A stretch of 34,350 nt of DNA from Deltaproteobacteria bacterium (GTDB taxonomy: Bacteria; Desulfobacterota; Desulfobaccia; Desulfobaccales; 0-14-0-80-60-11). Shown here one piece after another: positions 7,809 through 15,836 of the stretch. The first letter of the stretch is position 1, and each line of letters starts with the position of its first letter. The notes under the pieces are model-generated. The model was not told the origin of the DNA, did no database searches, and worked only from the letters and a program-made list of their open reading frames with translations. The stretch is from contig JASEFS010000036.1 in the NCBI GenBank assembly GCA_030018495.1, forward strand, positions 1 to 34,350, read 5' to 3'. Made by a program: the position numbers and the translations under genes.

Positions 7809-7865
7809 AACCAGAGACAGCCGCTAACAGTCAAAGAATTTATTTTCCCGATGGGGCCGGACGTT

Positions 7866-9092
7866 TTACCGCTTCAGGGACAGCACCTCCTCCATCAGGG
7901 TGTCGGTGGTGGTGATGATGCGGGAGTTGGCCTGGAAGGCCCGCTGATAGAGGATCATGTGCACGAATTCATTGCTTAAGTCAACGTTGGACTGCTCCAG
8001 GGAGTTGGCGTTGATTTTCCCCAGGCCGTTGGTCCCCGGCGAGCCGGTGAGGGCCACGCCGGAGTCCTGGGTCTCGGAGTAAAGGTTGCTGCCTTCACGG
8101 TGGAGCTTGCTGGGTGCGTTGAATCGGGCCAAAGTCAACTGGTAATGCGGGATGATCTGGCCGTTGCTGTAATGGCCGGTGATGACCCCTTCGTTATTGA
8201 TGGACAGGCGCTGGAGGAATCCCGGCCCGTAGCCGTCCTGGGAGGCGTAGTTGGTCACGGAGGAGGCGGCGTACTGCGTGGTGCTGCCGCCGCTCGTGTT
8301 GATCAGGTTGAGATTGACGGAGCCGATGTTGAAGGCGCTCAGGTCTATGGCATAAAGCCCCCCGGTGGTCATGGAGCCGTTGGTGTCGAAAATCATGTGG
8401 GAGGGCCCGCCCCCGCCCTGGTCCGTGATATTGGCAGTGATGTCGGCGCCGTCCAGAGTGCCGCTCACCGTCCAGTCATTGGCCGCCGCCTTGGTAAAAG
8501 TCATGGTGAGGACATGCAGGTTCCCCAGGTTGTCGTAAAGGTTAAGGGCCGAGGAATACGAGTCCCCCGCCACGGCGTTGGCGTCCAGGTTCAAGACCAT
8601 GTCCGCGCTGGTGGTGGCCCGGGGGGCCGAGTAGTTCTGGGCGATAAAGATGTCCGTGTCCACGCCGCTGGGGGTGCCGGTGACGGGATCGATGGCCTTG
8701 CCCTGGACCCGGTAGCCGTGGGAATTGATCAGGTAGCCGTCTTTGTTTAAGGAGAAGTTGCCGTCCCGGGTATAGAACAGCCCCTGATCCAGGGGGTCCT
8801 TGACGATGAGAAAGCCGGTGCCGGTGATGGCCACGTCCACTTCATCGGCGCTGGTCTCCAGGGAGCCCTGCTGCCAGACCGTGGAGATATCGGAAATGCG
8901 GGAGCCGCGGCCTACCTCGCCCGGACCGGAGCCGGTGGAGACCATTTGCGCCATCAGGTCCTCAAAATGCACCGCACTGTATTTGAAGCCCGTGGTGTTG
9001 AGGTTGGCGATATTGTCGCCCACCACGCCCATGGCCTCCCCATGGCTGTTCAAGCCGCTCAAACCGCTGTACATGGCCGTGGATAAAGACAT
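7866..9092 (-). CDS. flgE: Flagellar hook protein FlgE
   Basis: FlgE is exported by the flagellar type III apparatus and polymerizes into the hook joining the rod to the filament. The N-terminus carries the flagellar rod/hook signature (MYSGLSGLNSHGEAMGVVGD, then NIANLNTTGFK). The C-terminus ends with the matching helix SNVDLSNEFVHMILYQRAFQ and a short tail. The central, surface-exposed part is rich in G, S, T and N, as in other hook proteins. At 408 residues it is close to the usual size. A GAGGAGG Shine-Dalgarno supports the start. It is the last gene of fliK-flgD-flgE, 38 bp after flgD, and is followed by a strong terminator. Confidence 0.96.
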   Translation of the reverse strand: MSLSTAMYSGLSGLNSHGEAMGVVGDNIANLNTTGFKYSAVHFEDLMAQMVSTGSGPGEVGRGSRISDISTVWQQGSLETSADEVDVAITGTGFLIVKDPLDQGLFYTRDGNFSLNKDGYLINSHGYRVQGKAIDPVTGTPSGVDTDIFIAQNYSAPRATTSADMVLNLDANAVAGDSYSSALNLYDNLGNLHVLTMTFTKAAANDWTVSGTLDGADITANITDQGGGGPSHMIFDTNGSMTTGGLYAIDLSAFNIGSVNLNLINTSGGSTTQYAASSVTNYASQDGYGPGFLQRLSINNEGVITGHYSNGQIIPHYQLTLARFNAPSKLHREGSNLYSETQDSGVALTGSPGTNGLGKINANSLEQSNVDLSNEFVHMILYQRAFQANSRIITTTDTLMEEVLSLKR

Positions 9093-9130
9093 GCTCGATG
9101 CCTCCTCGGATTAAAGATGCTTCATTGTGA

Positions 9131-9826
9131 CTAAGAAGGTTGACTTACGGAAACAATATTGTCCAGCGGCACCTCCCGGCCGTCAATCTTGAGCCAGATA
9201 CCCCGCTGGTCCTGAAACACCTCCTGGACTCTGCCGGTGAAATAATTGGTGACCTCAAGGCTTTTGCCCTGGCTGTCCGTGGCGGCCACCTGATAGGTGT
9301 AAGTGCCGTCAGGCAGCGTGTTGCCATGCGCGTCCTTGCCGTCCCAGGCGAACTGGTGCAGCCCCGCGGCCTGGCTCCCCGATTTCAGCGTGCGTACCAG
9401 GCCGCCGGCGCGGTCAAAAATGGTGATGGTAACGTCCTTGGCCTCGCCGGCCAGCTGGTAGGAAGCGCCGGTTACCCGGCCCCCGGAGAGGCTCAAAGAG
9501 TTGCTCAGGCCCTTGACGGTTTTCCCTAAAAGGTTCACCCCCCGGGACATGCCCAGGGATTCCTTCAATGAACTAACCGATTGACCGACGCTCTCCAGGT
9601 TTTGGTTGGCGTTGATTTGCTGCTCCAGCGAGCTGAACTGCGCCAGTTGCGCCACAAATTCCTTAGGGTCGTCGGGGCTCAAAGGATCCTGGTACCTGAG
9701 CTGCGTGACCAGGAGCCTTAAAAAATCTTCCTTGCCCATGTCCTTTTGAATAGCCTGGGAAGGGCTCAAGACCGCAACACTGCCGTCGCTGCCCTGCCCG
9801 ATGGAAGATGAGACGCTTGCAGCCAT
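9131..9826 (-). CDS. flgD: Flagellar hook-assembly scaffold FlgD
   Basis: FlgD is the cap that sits on the growing hook and directs FlgE assembly; it is discarded when the hook is complete. The N-terminal FlgD core is clear: GKEDFLRLLVTQLRYQDPLS, followed by EFVAQLAQFSSLEQQ (about residues 31-73). The C-terminal half contains the Tudor/FnIII-like module with ITIFDRAGGLVRTL and WDGKDAHGNTLPDGTYTYQV. A length of 231 residues is normal. The start ATG has AGAGGAT upstream. It lies between fliK (63 bp upstream) and flgE (38 bp downstream), the classical order. Confidence 0.95.
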   Translation of the reverse strand: MAASVSSSIGQGSDGSVAVLSPSQAIQKDMGKEDFLRLLVTQLRYQDPLSPDDPKEFVAQLAQFSSLEQQINANQNLESVGQSVSSLKESLGMSRGVNLLGKTVKGLSNSLSLSGGRVTGASYQLAGEAKDVTITIFDRAGGLVRTLKSGSQAAGLHQFAWDGKDAHGNTLPDGTYTYQVAATDSQGKSLEVTNYFTGRVQEVFQDQRGIWLKIDGREVPLDNIVSVSQPS

Positions 9827-9889
9827 ATCATTTATCCTCTGCAGTCGATAATCACAATTATCAGGTATGGCGCCCTGTTAAGTTTATCC

Positions 9890-11710
9890 CTAGACAAACC
9901 TGTCCACCCGGCTGGTGCGCCGGCGCCTGGCGGCATCGCCGGCGTCCTGTTCCCTTTTGGGCATTTCTCTTTGTGCTCCGGAGGAACCGAAGGCCTCGGG
10001 CGCGGCGGCCCGCACCTGCACCTGAAACTGACTCAGGACCAAACCCTGCTGGGACAGGGTCTGGGCCAACTGCTCCACCCCGGCGCCGGCCAAATGGGCC
10101 ACCTCAGGGCGCGACATCAGGGCGGTGACGGCCAGTTCCTCGCCCTTCAAATTGAAAATCAACTCAATCCGCCCCAGGTGCGGCGGGTTCAGCAGGAGAT
10201 TGAGCCGGTTTTCCCCGGGTCTGAGGTTTCCCAGGATGGCCGATTCAATTTGGGACCAGAAGGCTTGGCGCACCTCTGGACTCCACCGGCCGCCGATGCC
10301 CTCTCCAAGGTTTGCCCCTGAAAAGGCCGGGGACCCTGCGGCCAGGGTAAGCAGGGAAGAAAAAGTCTCCTGGTTTTCCTTGGCCAAAAACGCCGCCGAA
10401 TCGAATTTCCCGGAGTCAGATAAGAAGGTCTGACCGCTCTCCCCCTCCTTCAAATCGGGCTTCAGGCCTTCCTGGTTATCCCGCCACATGGAGCGCAGGC
10501 GCAAGCTTTCGGGCAGGTACAGGGGCTTGGGGGCATCCTGAGGGTCGGCCGGCGGGGCCGAAGGGGCCAGGGCGGCCAGCCGCGCCCTCAGTTCGCCGGC
10601 GCTGGCCGGCGCCTGGGAGCCCAACAGCCCCTCCACCGCGTCGGGGCTGAAGCCGATTTGCATAAGCAACTGCCGCCATTTGGCCAATTCTTCTCCGGAC
10701 GGCGGGCTGGCCGGAAGGTTCGGCTTCGCCAAAGACGCGGCGTCTGCCTGGGAACCTGCGGCTTGCTCTTCGGTCCTAACTTTTTTGATGATCTGCCAAA
10801 TCTGGCCCAGCGGCAACCCCTGGGGGGTGGCTTGGTCTTCCAGCCCGGCCAGGGCCTCGGGGCTGGCGCCCAACTGCTGGAGGGCCAGGCGCAGGTCCGG
10901 CAAGGCCTGGACGGGCAGACGCAGCCGTTCCCACAGCCGGTGATAGCCGGGCCGGCCGGTCACCTGCTCCACTGCTTGGTTTCGGACTGTTGCCTCCTGA
11001 ACCGGTGAAGGGGTTAGGGCTTTAACCCAAGCCCACTTGAGGGCTTCGGCGGTCAGGCCGTGCTCCTGCACTTCGGAAGAAGCAAGCAGGCTCTCGATTT
11101 GTTTTGGCGTAAACCCGGCTTCGCCGAGCAGCGCGGCAATTTCCGGTTGGCGGGTGGCCGGCACCGGCAGGGTCCGGCCCGGGCTTTGCTCTATCAGCTC
11201 CAGCAAACCTGACAGAGCCGGCGAAGGGGACCCTGAGAATAATTCAGCGGGCCCTTCCGATTTTGCCCCCGCTCCCATAGAAGCATCAGCCTGAAATTCC
11301 CGCCAGGCCCGGCCCAGATCATCGAAGCTGAGACCCTCTTTCTGAATTCGGGGGTCGGTCAGGAGCCGCTCCAGGGGCTCCGGGGGAAACCCGCCCTGAA
11401 GCAGCACAGCCGCGGCTTCCGGAAGCCGCTCCGGGGGCACGGTCCTGGTCCTGCTATGTGAGGACCTGTCCGTTTGGCGGAAAGCCGCGCTCGCTCTGCC
11501 AGAATGGTCCTGCGCTCTTGAGTCAGGTTTCGATATTTGTTGGGCGTTCTGCCTTTTCGCCGCCCCTCCTGCCGCCGACCGCCTAAGGTGGGCCACCAGC
11601 CGCCCCTGCAAGACGTTCTTGAAAGAATCTGCCGCCGGCAGACCCCCGTTCGGCTTTATGAGAGCATTTTTGGATGCCGGAAGCGGCAGTGCGGGAGCGA
11701 AAGCCTGCAT
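9890..11710 (-). CDS. fliK: Flagellar hook-length control protein FliK
   Basis: FliK is a secreted ruler that measures hook length and switches export from hook to filament subunits. The C-terminal hook-length domain is recognizable (LNLLLNPPHLGRIELIF, then GEELAVTALMSRPEV, about residues 497-540 of 606). A basic tail, ARRRRTSRVDRFV, follows. The N-terminal part is low in conservation, as expected. It contains four divergent helical modules at about residues 91-139, 181-231, 266-311 and 339-381, with the pattern LLxxxGFxPxxLExLL. The frame is open to a GTG at 11734, but ATG 11710 has GGAG five bases upstream plus the sigma-54 promoter at the right distance. It leads the fliK-flgD-flgE operon. 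Confidence 0.9.
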   Translation of the reverse strand: MQAFAPALPLPASKNALIKPNGGLPAADSFKNVLQGRLVAHLRRSAAGGAAKRQNAQQISKPDSRAQDHSGRASAAFRQTDRSSHSRTRTVPPERLPEAAAVLLQGGFPPEPLERLLTDPRIQKEGLSFDDLGRAWREFQADASMGAGAKSEGPAELFSGSPSPALSGLLELIEQSPGRTLPVPATRQPEIAALLGEAGFTPKQIESLLASSEVQEHGLTAEALKWAWVKALTPSPVQEATVRNQAVEQVTGRPGYHRLWERLRLPVQALPDLRLALQQLGASPEALAGLEDQATPQGLPLGQIWQIIKKVRTEEQAAGSQADAASLAKPNLPASPPSGEELAKWRQLLMQIGFSPDAVEGLLGSQAPASAGELRARLAALAPSAPPADPQDAPKPLYLPESLRLRSMWRDNQEGLKPDLKEGESGQTFLSDSGKFDSAAFLAKENQETFSSLLTLAAGSPAFSGANLGEGIGGRWSPEVRQAFWSQIESAILGNLRPGENRLNLLLNPPHLGRIELIFNLKGEELAVTALMSRPEVAHLAGAGVEQLAQTLSQQGLVLSQFQVQVRAAAPEAFGSSGAQREMPKREQDAGDAARRRRTSRVDRFV

Positions 11711-11740
11711 GTCTTCTCCACATTTTTCTTGCACCGCATG

Positions 11741-11756
11741 AGCAAGGCTTGTGCCA
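11741..11756 (-). promoter_or_regulatory. Sigma-54 (RpoN) promoter for fliK-flgD-flgE
   Basis: On the - strand the sequence is TGGCACA-AGCC-TTGCT. It has the GG and GC dinucleotides exactly 10 bases apart and nearly matches the consensus TGGCACG-N4-TTGCW. The predicted transcript start is near 11730, about 20 bases before the fliK ATG. Hook genes are commonly RpoN-dependent. The activator is not in the window. Confidence 0.85.
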
Positions 11757-11883
11757 ATCCGCCGGGGTGCAGAAAATTCAAGCAGAATGGCAAGAAGGTT
11801 CGAAGGGACTTCAACAAACCGGCAAAAGCGGACACCTCGCCGGGAAAAAACTGCCGGGACTGCGAAGACAACTCAGGCCTGCC

Positions 11884-11901
11884 GCTTGCCAAAAGGCAAG
11901 C
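11884..11901. other. Hairpin upstream of ispG
   Basis: A perfect 7 bp inverted repeat, GCTTGCC-AAAA-GGCAAGC, lies about 70 bp before the ispG start, in the divergent fliK/ispG region. It has no T-tract. It could be an operator or a leader hairpin; I found no convincing -35/-10 pair for ispG. Nothing else stands out in 11757-11972. Confidence 0.4.
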
Positions 11902-11972
11902 AAGATCGCCCTGCTCCCTTGCCATAATTAATGAGAACAAGTAGAATTTCCGAAAAAGTGCACAAGAATTCC

Positions 11973-13064
11973 ATGCAATTCGCACCCAGGAAAAAAACCA
12001 GGTCCATCCGGGTCGGCTCCGTGCAAATCGGCGGCAGCGCGCCGGTTTCGGTGCAATCCATGACCAACACGGACACCCGGGACGTGGCTGCGACTCTGGC
12101 GCAGATCGAGCGCCTGGCCGAGGCCGGCTGCGACATCGTCCGTTTGGCCGTGCCGGATCAGAAGGCCGCCCGGGCCTTCGGGGAGATCAAGCGCCAGGCC
12201 CCGGTGCCCCTCATTGCCGACATCCATTTCAACCATCGCCTGGCCCTGGCCGCCCTGGAGCAGGGAGCGGACGCGGTGCGCATCAATCCCGGCAACCTGG
12301 GAGGCGCGGCCAAAACCAAGACCGTGGTGGAAGCCTGCTTAAGCCGCGGGGTGCCGTTGCGCCTGGGGGTGAACGCCGGCTCTTTGGAGGCGGACATTTT
12401 GGCCAAGCACGGCGCGCCCACGCCCGAAGCCCTGGTGGAGAGCGCCTTGCGCTGGGTGAAAAAATTTGAAGATTGGGGCTTTTTTAATTTCAAAATTTCC
12501 TTGAAATCTTCTGATGTTGTTGCTACAGTGCTATCTTACCGGGAATTGTCCCGCCGGGTGGACTATCCTCTGCATTTAGGGGTCACCGAAGCGGGCGGGC
12601 TGATTGCCGGCACGGTGAAGTCGGCCTTAGGCATCGGCCTGCTCCTGGCCGAGGGCATCGGCGACACCATCCGGGTTTCCCTCACCCGGGACCCGGTGGA
12701 AGAGGTCCGGGTGGCTTATGAGATTCTCCGGGCCCTGCATCTCAGAGAGCGGGGCGTGGAGCTCATCAGTTGCCCGACCTGCGGCCGTTGCCGGATCGAC
12801 CTCTTCGGCTTGGCCGAAGAGGCGGAACGTCGTCTTCTCAAGGTGGCCGCGCCCATAAAAGTGGCGATTATGGGCTGCGTGGTCAACGGGCCGGGGGAGG
12901 CCCGGGAGGCGGACGTGGGCATCGCGGGAGGCCAAAAAGTCGGGGCCCTGTTTAAAAAGGGAGAGTTGGTGCGCAAGGTGCCGGAAAGGCAGCTGCTGAC
13001 GGCTTTGCTGGCCGAAGTGGCCGCCTTGACCGGGGAGAACGTGGACTTTGAGGAGGGAGGTTGA
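11973..13064 (+). CDS. ispG: 4-hydroxy-3-methylbut-2-enyl diphosphate synthase (IspG/GcpE)
   Basis: IspG is the 4Fe-4S enzyme that converts methylerythritol cyclodiphosphate to HMBPP, the penultimate step of the non-mevalonate isoprenoid pathway. The sequence shows the N-terminal TIM-barrel block (SVQSMTNTDTRDV, then ADIHFNHRLA and RINPGNLGG). The C-terminal cluster domain has cysteines in SCPTCGRC and in MGCVVNGPGEA, and the nearby glutamate expected as the fourth ligand. It is the short bacterial form without an inserted domain. The frame opens at ATG 11931. I prefer the internal ATG 11973 because MQFAPRKKTRSIRVG resembles other IspG starts, but neither has a clear Shine-Dalgarno. A small secreted protein gene is coupled 4 bp downstream. 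Confidence 0.93.
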   Translation: MQFAPRKKTRSIRVGSVQIGGSAPVSVQSMTNTDTRDVAATLAQIERLAEAGCDIVRLAVPDQKAARAFGEIKRQAPVPLIADIHFNHRLALAALEQGADAVRINPGNLGGAAKTKTVVEACLSRGVPLRLGVNAGSLEADILAKHGAPTPEALVESALRWVKKFEDWGFFNFKISLKSSDVVATVLSYRELSRRVDYPLHLGVTEAGGLIAGTVKSALGIGLLLAEGIGDTIRVSLTRDPVEEVRVAYEILRALHLRERGVELISCPTCGRCRIDLFGLAEEAERRLLKVAAPIKVAIMGCVVNGPGEAREADVGIAGGQKVGALFKKGELVRKVPERQLLTALLAEVAALTGENVDFEEGG

Positions 13065-13068
13065 GCAG

Positions 13069-13440
13069 ATGGGTAGAAAAAGCCTTATTATTCTTTGTCT
13101 TCTGGGAATGTTCGCCATTATTGTCTTGTCGGGGGCCGACGCCACCACCCCCGCCCTGTCAGAACCTCCGTACGTGGGAGTAATCCGCAACCTGACCAAA
13201 AACGACATCGCCTTTTACTCGGAAAACAGTCAGGGAACCATCGTCGTGCCGGCCAAGGGCTGGGTGGAGTATGTAGTCTGGCATGAGAACTTCGACCTTA
13301 TCGGCTATCTCAACGGCGACCCGTACTACTGCAAAAAGATGGAAGTTATGCCGGGGAATTTTCAATTCAATTGCAAATCTTACGATTTTATGGCGGTTAT
13401 CGGTGCGGAGGAGCCCACGCCGGTGGAGGGCTTAGGCTAA
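13069..13440 (+). CDS. Small secreted protein, unknown function
   Basis: I do not recognize this 123-residue protein. It begins with a signal peptide (MGRKSLII, a hydrophobic core to about residue 21, likely cleavage after SGADA). The mature part is about 98 residues and contains IRNLTKNDIAFYSENSQG, an aromatic stretch GWVEYVVWHENFDLIGY, and two cysteines about 14 residues apart that could form a disulfide in the periplasm. It ends in an acidic, proline-containing tail. The gene starts 4 bp after ispG, and its Shine-Dalgarno (GGAGGGAGG) lies inside the end of ispG, so translation is probably coupled. Nothing in the sequence links it to isoprenoid synthesis. Its two stop codons (TAA TAA) are in tandem. 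Confidence 0.8.
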   Translation: MGRKSLIILCLLGMFAIIVLSGADATTPALSEPPYVGVIRNLTKNDIAFYSENSQGTIVVPAKGWVEYVVWHENFDLIGYLNGDPYYCKKMEVMPGNFQFNCKSYDFMAVIGAEEPTPVEGLG

Positions 13441-13473
13441 TAAGCGGGCGCGGCGCATCTCAACCTGTTTACC

Positions 13474-13510
13474 CGGGGCGGGGCTTTCCCTGCCCCGAAG
13501 TTGTTTTAGG
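13474..13510 (+). terminator. Probable terminator of ispG operon
   Basis: A 10 bp GC-rich stem (CGGGGCGGGG with CCCTGCCCCG, one G-U pair, loop CTTT) at 13474-13497 follows the small secreted gene by 33 bp. The downstream tract is only moderately T-rich (TTGTTTT), so termination may be incomplete. The hairpin could also serve the convergent cupin gene. Confidence 0.5.
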
Positions 13511-13525
13511 CCCGGAAGCGATCAT

Positions 13526-13843
13526 CTAAAACGGCGGGGCCAGAAAGACCAGCATCCGGAGCCGGCTGGTGGCCTTGAAACCGTGCGGCTCGCTCACCGG
13601 CATGACATGCAGGCTCCCGGTCTTAATGGCCGTATCTGAATCCTCGCAGGTAAACACCCCTTCTCCATCCAGCACCAGAAAAGCCAGTTGTGAGTCGGCG
13701 TGATGTTCGTGCACCGGCATCTCCTGCCCGGGTTCGAAGTTAAAAATGAGAATCCTTAAGCTGGGAGAATCGAATAGAATTTTGCGCAAGGGGGAAGTGC
13801 TGCTGAACTGCGTCATCTCTGACAACTGAACTTGCATCATCAT
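13526..13843 (-). CDS. Cupin-domain protein
   Basis: This is a single-domain, 105-residue cupin, a small beta-barrel that usually binds a metal ion. The first cupin motif is present as GQEMPVHEHHADSQ followed by LDGEGVF. The second is present as GSLHVMPVSEPHGF. The histidines in HEHH and in the second motif are plausible metal ligands. Such small cupins can be enzymes or sensors, and no substrate can be assigned. Three consecutive ATG codons occur at the start. The first (13843) has AAGGAG at good spacing, which decides the start over the longer frame. It lies 34 bp downstream of dtd on the same strand, probably in one transcript. Confidence 0.85.
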   Translation of the reverse strand: MMMQVQLSEMTQFSSTSPLRKILFDSPSLRILIFNFEPGQEMPVHEHHADSQLAFLVLDGEGVFTCEDSDTAIKTGSLHVMPVSEPHGFKATSRLRMLVFLAPPF

Positions 13844-13877
13844 GAGGGGACTCCTTTGCCCCGGCACTCACAATCAG

Positions 13878-14327
13878 TTAAAAAATCTTTTTGCTGTCCA
13901 GGAGGAGCGTCACCGGGCCGTCGTTCACCAAGCCCACTTCCATCATCTCCCGAAAGCGCCCGGTGGCCACTCTGAGACCGTAGCCCGCCAGGGCTGCGAC
14001 CAGATCTTCATAGAGCTTCTCGGCCAGCTCCGGCGGCGCGGCCTGGTCGAAAGAGGGACGCCGGCCCTTGCGGCAATCTCCCAAGATGGTGAATTGCGAA
14101 ACTATTAAAGCTTCATACTGAAGGTCCAGGAGCGACAGGTGCATGAGGCGCCGGCCTTCGGCAAAGATTCTCAAGTTGGCCAGCTTTTTGGCCAGATATT
14201 CCACATCCTCGGGACCGTCGTCCGCGGCCACCCCGGCCAGGATCAGGAGGCCGGGGCCGATGCGGCTCACTTCTTCGCCGTTGATGCGCACCCAGGCTTC
14301 CTTTACCCGCTGCACCACCGCCCGCAT
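13878..14327 (-). CDS. dtd: D-aminoacyl-tRNA deacylase
   Basis: Dtd hydrolyses D-amino acids (and glycine from tRNA-Ala) mischarged onto tRNA, a proofreading step in the cytoplasm. The two cross-subunit active-site motifs are visible: SQFTILGDCRKGRRPSF, a variant of the usual SQFTLYADxxKGxRPSF, and VNDGPVTLLLDS. The 149-residue length fits. The frame extends to an upstream GTG, but the internal ATG gives the canonical MRAVVQRV start and has GTGGAG in front. It probably shares a transcript with the downstream cupin gene and has a candidate promoter at 14406-14435. Confidence 0.95.
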   Translation of the reverse strand: MRAVVQRVKEAWVRINGEEVSRIGPGLLILAGVAADDGPEDVEYLAKKLANLRIFAEGRRLMHLSLLDLQYEALIVSQFTILGDCRKGRRPSFDQAAPPELAEKLYEDLVAALAGYGLRVATGRFREMMEVGLVNDGPVTLLLDSKKIF

Positions 14328-14405
14328 GCGTTTCTCCACTGGATAGGGTATAATTGCTAAGGGCTAAAGGGTTTGTGATTCATTCCACAAACTAGACTCA
14401 AGGCC

Positions 14406-14435
14406 AGCATAATTGAAGTTGAACAATTGTGTCAA
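14406..14435 (-). promoter_or_regulatory. Candidate sigma-70 promoter for dtd-cupin
   Basis: On the - strand a perfect TTGACA (14430-14435) is followed after 18 bases by TATGCT (14406-14411). A hairpin with arms GTTTGTG and CACAAAC (about 14371-14392) would lie in the leader of the transcript. Confidence 0.45.
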
Positions 14436-14488
14436 GATGGCACGGTTTTCTTTGTAATTTTTATCGGCCAGAAGTTTTGACGGACGGA

Positions 14489-14548
14489 GGCTTATCAGAC
14501 CTCTGCCACACATGGCGGGCGAATCGGCCGAACCGCCATTGATAAGCC
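14489..14548 (+). ncRNA. Candidate structured RNA leader upstream of ABC permease
   Basis: An outer 9 bp helix (GGCTTATCA with TGATAAGCC) and an inner 7 bp helix (ATGGCGG with CCGCCAT) share a continuous right-hand strand; the left strand has a 14-base bulge. The left arm could instead form a local GAGG/CCTC hairpin, which would exclude the long helix. No known riboswitch consensus is recognized. It lies about 95 bases before the permease start. Confidence 0.4.
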
Positions 14549-14642
14549 CCGGTGCGAATGATAAATTAAGTTAACTTCCTGGATAAAGGTTTTAATTCCT
14601 CTTCCGTATGAGGAAACCAGTCAGTCTTTTGCAATAACGGCT

Positions 14643-15617
14643 ATGTGGCTTTACCTGCTTAAACGCCTGTCCTTCATGCTCCCCATGCTCCTGGGGATTA
14701 CCATTGTTTCCTTCACGGTCATCCACTTGGCCCCGGGCACGCCCACGGACATGCAAACCACCCTGAATCCCAAGGCGTCTCTGGAAGCTCAGAAGCGTCT
14801 CAGGGAACTCTACGGACTGGACAAGCCCCTGTATGTGCAATACTGGGATTGGCTGTCCAGGATGGCGGTCCTGGACTTCGGACTGTCTTTTTCGCCGGAC
14901 CGCCGCCCGGTGTGGGACAAAATCAAGGAGCGCATCGGCATCACGGTGGGCATCAATCTCTTGGCCATGCTCATCATTCTCTCCGTGGCCATCCCCATAG
15001 GCGTCATTGCCGCGTGCCGGCCTCACTCCTGGTTCGACCGGGCCACCACCCTTTTTGTCTTTTTCGGCTTCGCCATGCCCACCTTCTGGCTGGCCCTCCT
15101 GCTTATGATTTTCTTCGGGGTGTATCTTGACTGGCTGCCCATATCCGGGCTCACCTCCCTGAACTTCGCCCAGTTCCCTTTCTGGCAAAAAGTCCAGGAT
15201 TTGGCGGCCCACCTGATGCTGCCGGTGCTGGTCTCGGCTTTCGGCGGCTTGGCCGGCATGTCGCGCTACATGCGGGGCAATATGCTGGAGGTCATCCGCC
15301 AGGATTTCATCACCACGGCCAGGGCCAAGGGCCTGCCCGAACGCACGGTCATCTTCAAGCACGCCCTGCGCAACGCCCTGCTGCCGGTGATTACCATTTT
15401 GGGCTTATCGGTGCCCGGCCTGATCGGCGGCAGCGTCATTTTCGAATCCATCTTCGCCATCCCCGGCATGGGCCAATTATTCTACGGCGCGGTCATGGCC
15501 CGGGACTATCCCCTGGTCATGGGCGAACTGGTCATCGGCGCGGTGCTCACTCTGATGGGCAACCTCCTGGCCGACGTGGGCTATGCTTTGGTGGATCCGC
15601 GGATCAGAACAGGGTGA
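14643..15617 (+). CDS. ABC transporter permease, DppB/OppB family
   Basis: This is an inner-membrane permease subunit of a peptide/nickel-type ABC importer (324 residues). It has the usual N-terminal membrane helix with [19 protein letters not shown], about five further helices, and the EAA loop for ATPase contact ([20 protein letters not shown], about residues 223-242). The C-terminus closes with [11 protein letters not shown]. The Shine-Dalgarno is poor. The partner permease follows, but 254 bp of repeat-rich sequence separates them, which is unusual because such pairs normally lie a few bases apart. No binding protein or ATPase gene is present in the window, so the substrate is open. Its stop codon TGA is the outer end of a heptad-repeat cap. 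Confidence 0.92.
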   Translation: MWLYLLKRLSFMLPMLLGITIVSFTVIHLAPGTPTDMQTTLNPKASLEAQKRLRELYGLDKPLYVQYWDWLSRMAVLDFGLSFSPDRRPVWDKIKERIGITVGINLLAMLIILSVAIPIGVIAACRPHSWFDRATTLFVFFGFAMPTFWLALLLMIFFGVYLDWLPISGLTSLNFAQFPFWQKVQDLAAHLMLPVLVSAFGGLAGMSRYMRGNMLEVIRQDFITTARAKGLPERTVIFKHALRNALLPVITILGLSVPGLIGGSVIFESIFAIPGMGQLFYGAVMARDYPLVMGELVIGAVLTLMGNLLADVGYALVDPRIRTG

Positions 15618-15645
15618 AAGACAGTTTCCAGTTTCCAGTTTTCTG
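15615..15645 (-). repeat. GAAAAC heptad array with cap, copy 5, on the stop of the DppB-like gene
   Basis: Read on the - strand: AGAAAAC, TGGAAAC, TGGAAAC (15644-15624), then the cap TGTCTTTCA (15623-15615). The last three bases of the cap are the complement of the TGA stop codon. This is the only copy in the opposite orientation, and its cap still faces the gene. Confidence 0.75.
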
Positions 15646-15693
15646 TGGAAAAATAGGTTCAACTGTCACGAAAAGTCCCTCAGACGGCCTCAA

Positions 15694-15719
15694 GGACAGG
15701 TGAGGACACCCGTGCCACC
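15694..15719 (+). repeat. GGCACAGGC...GTGCCACC palindromic repeat, copy A
   Basis: A 26 bp diverged palindrome aligns with 30432-30456 and 31582-31607 (consensus GGCACAGGC-SGGAY-GCCTGTGCCACC). It lies in the spacer between the two permease genes, about 117 bp left of a heptad array. Confidence 0.65.
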
Positions 15720-15836
15720 AATGCTTTTCACGGTTTTCAGAGAGCGGAAGCTCATGAGCGATGCTCGGAACAACCGAACATTTTCGACAATTCGTAAAAA
15801 GGCTAGTAGAACAACTTTGGTTTTTTAATCTTTTAC

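Noticed and set aside
14437-14455. Sigma-54 promoter TGGCACG upstream of the first permease
   Set aside because: The -24 half is good, but the -12 half reads TCTTT and lacks the GC at the required spacing.
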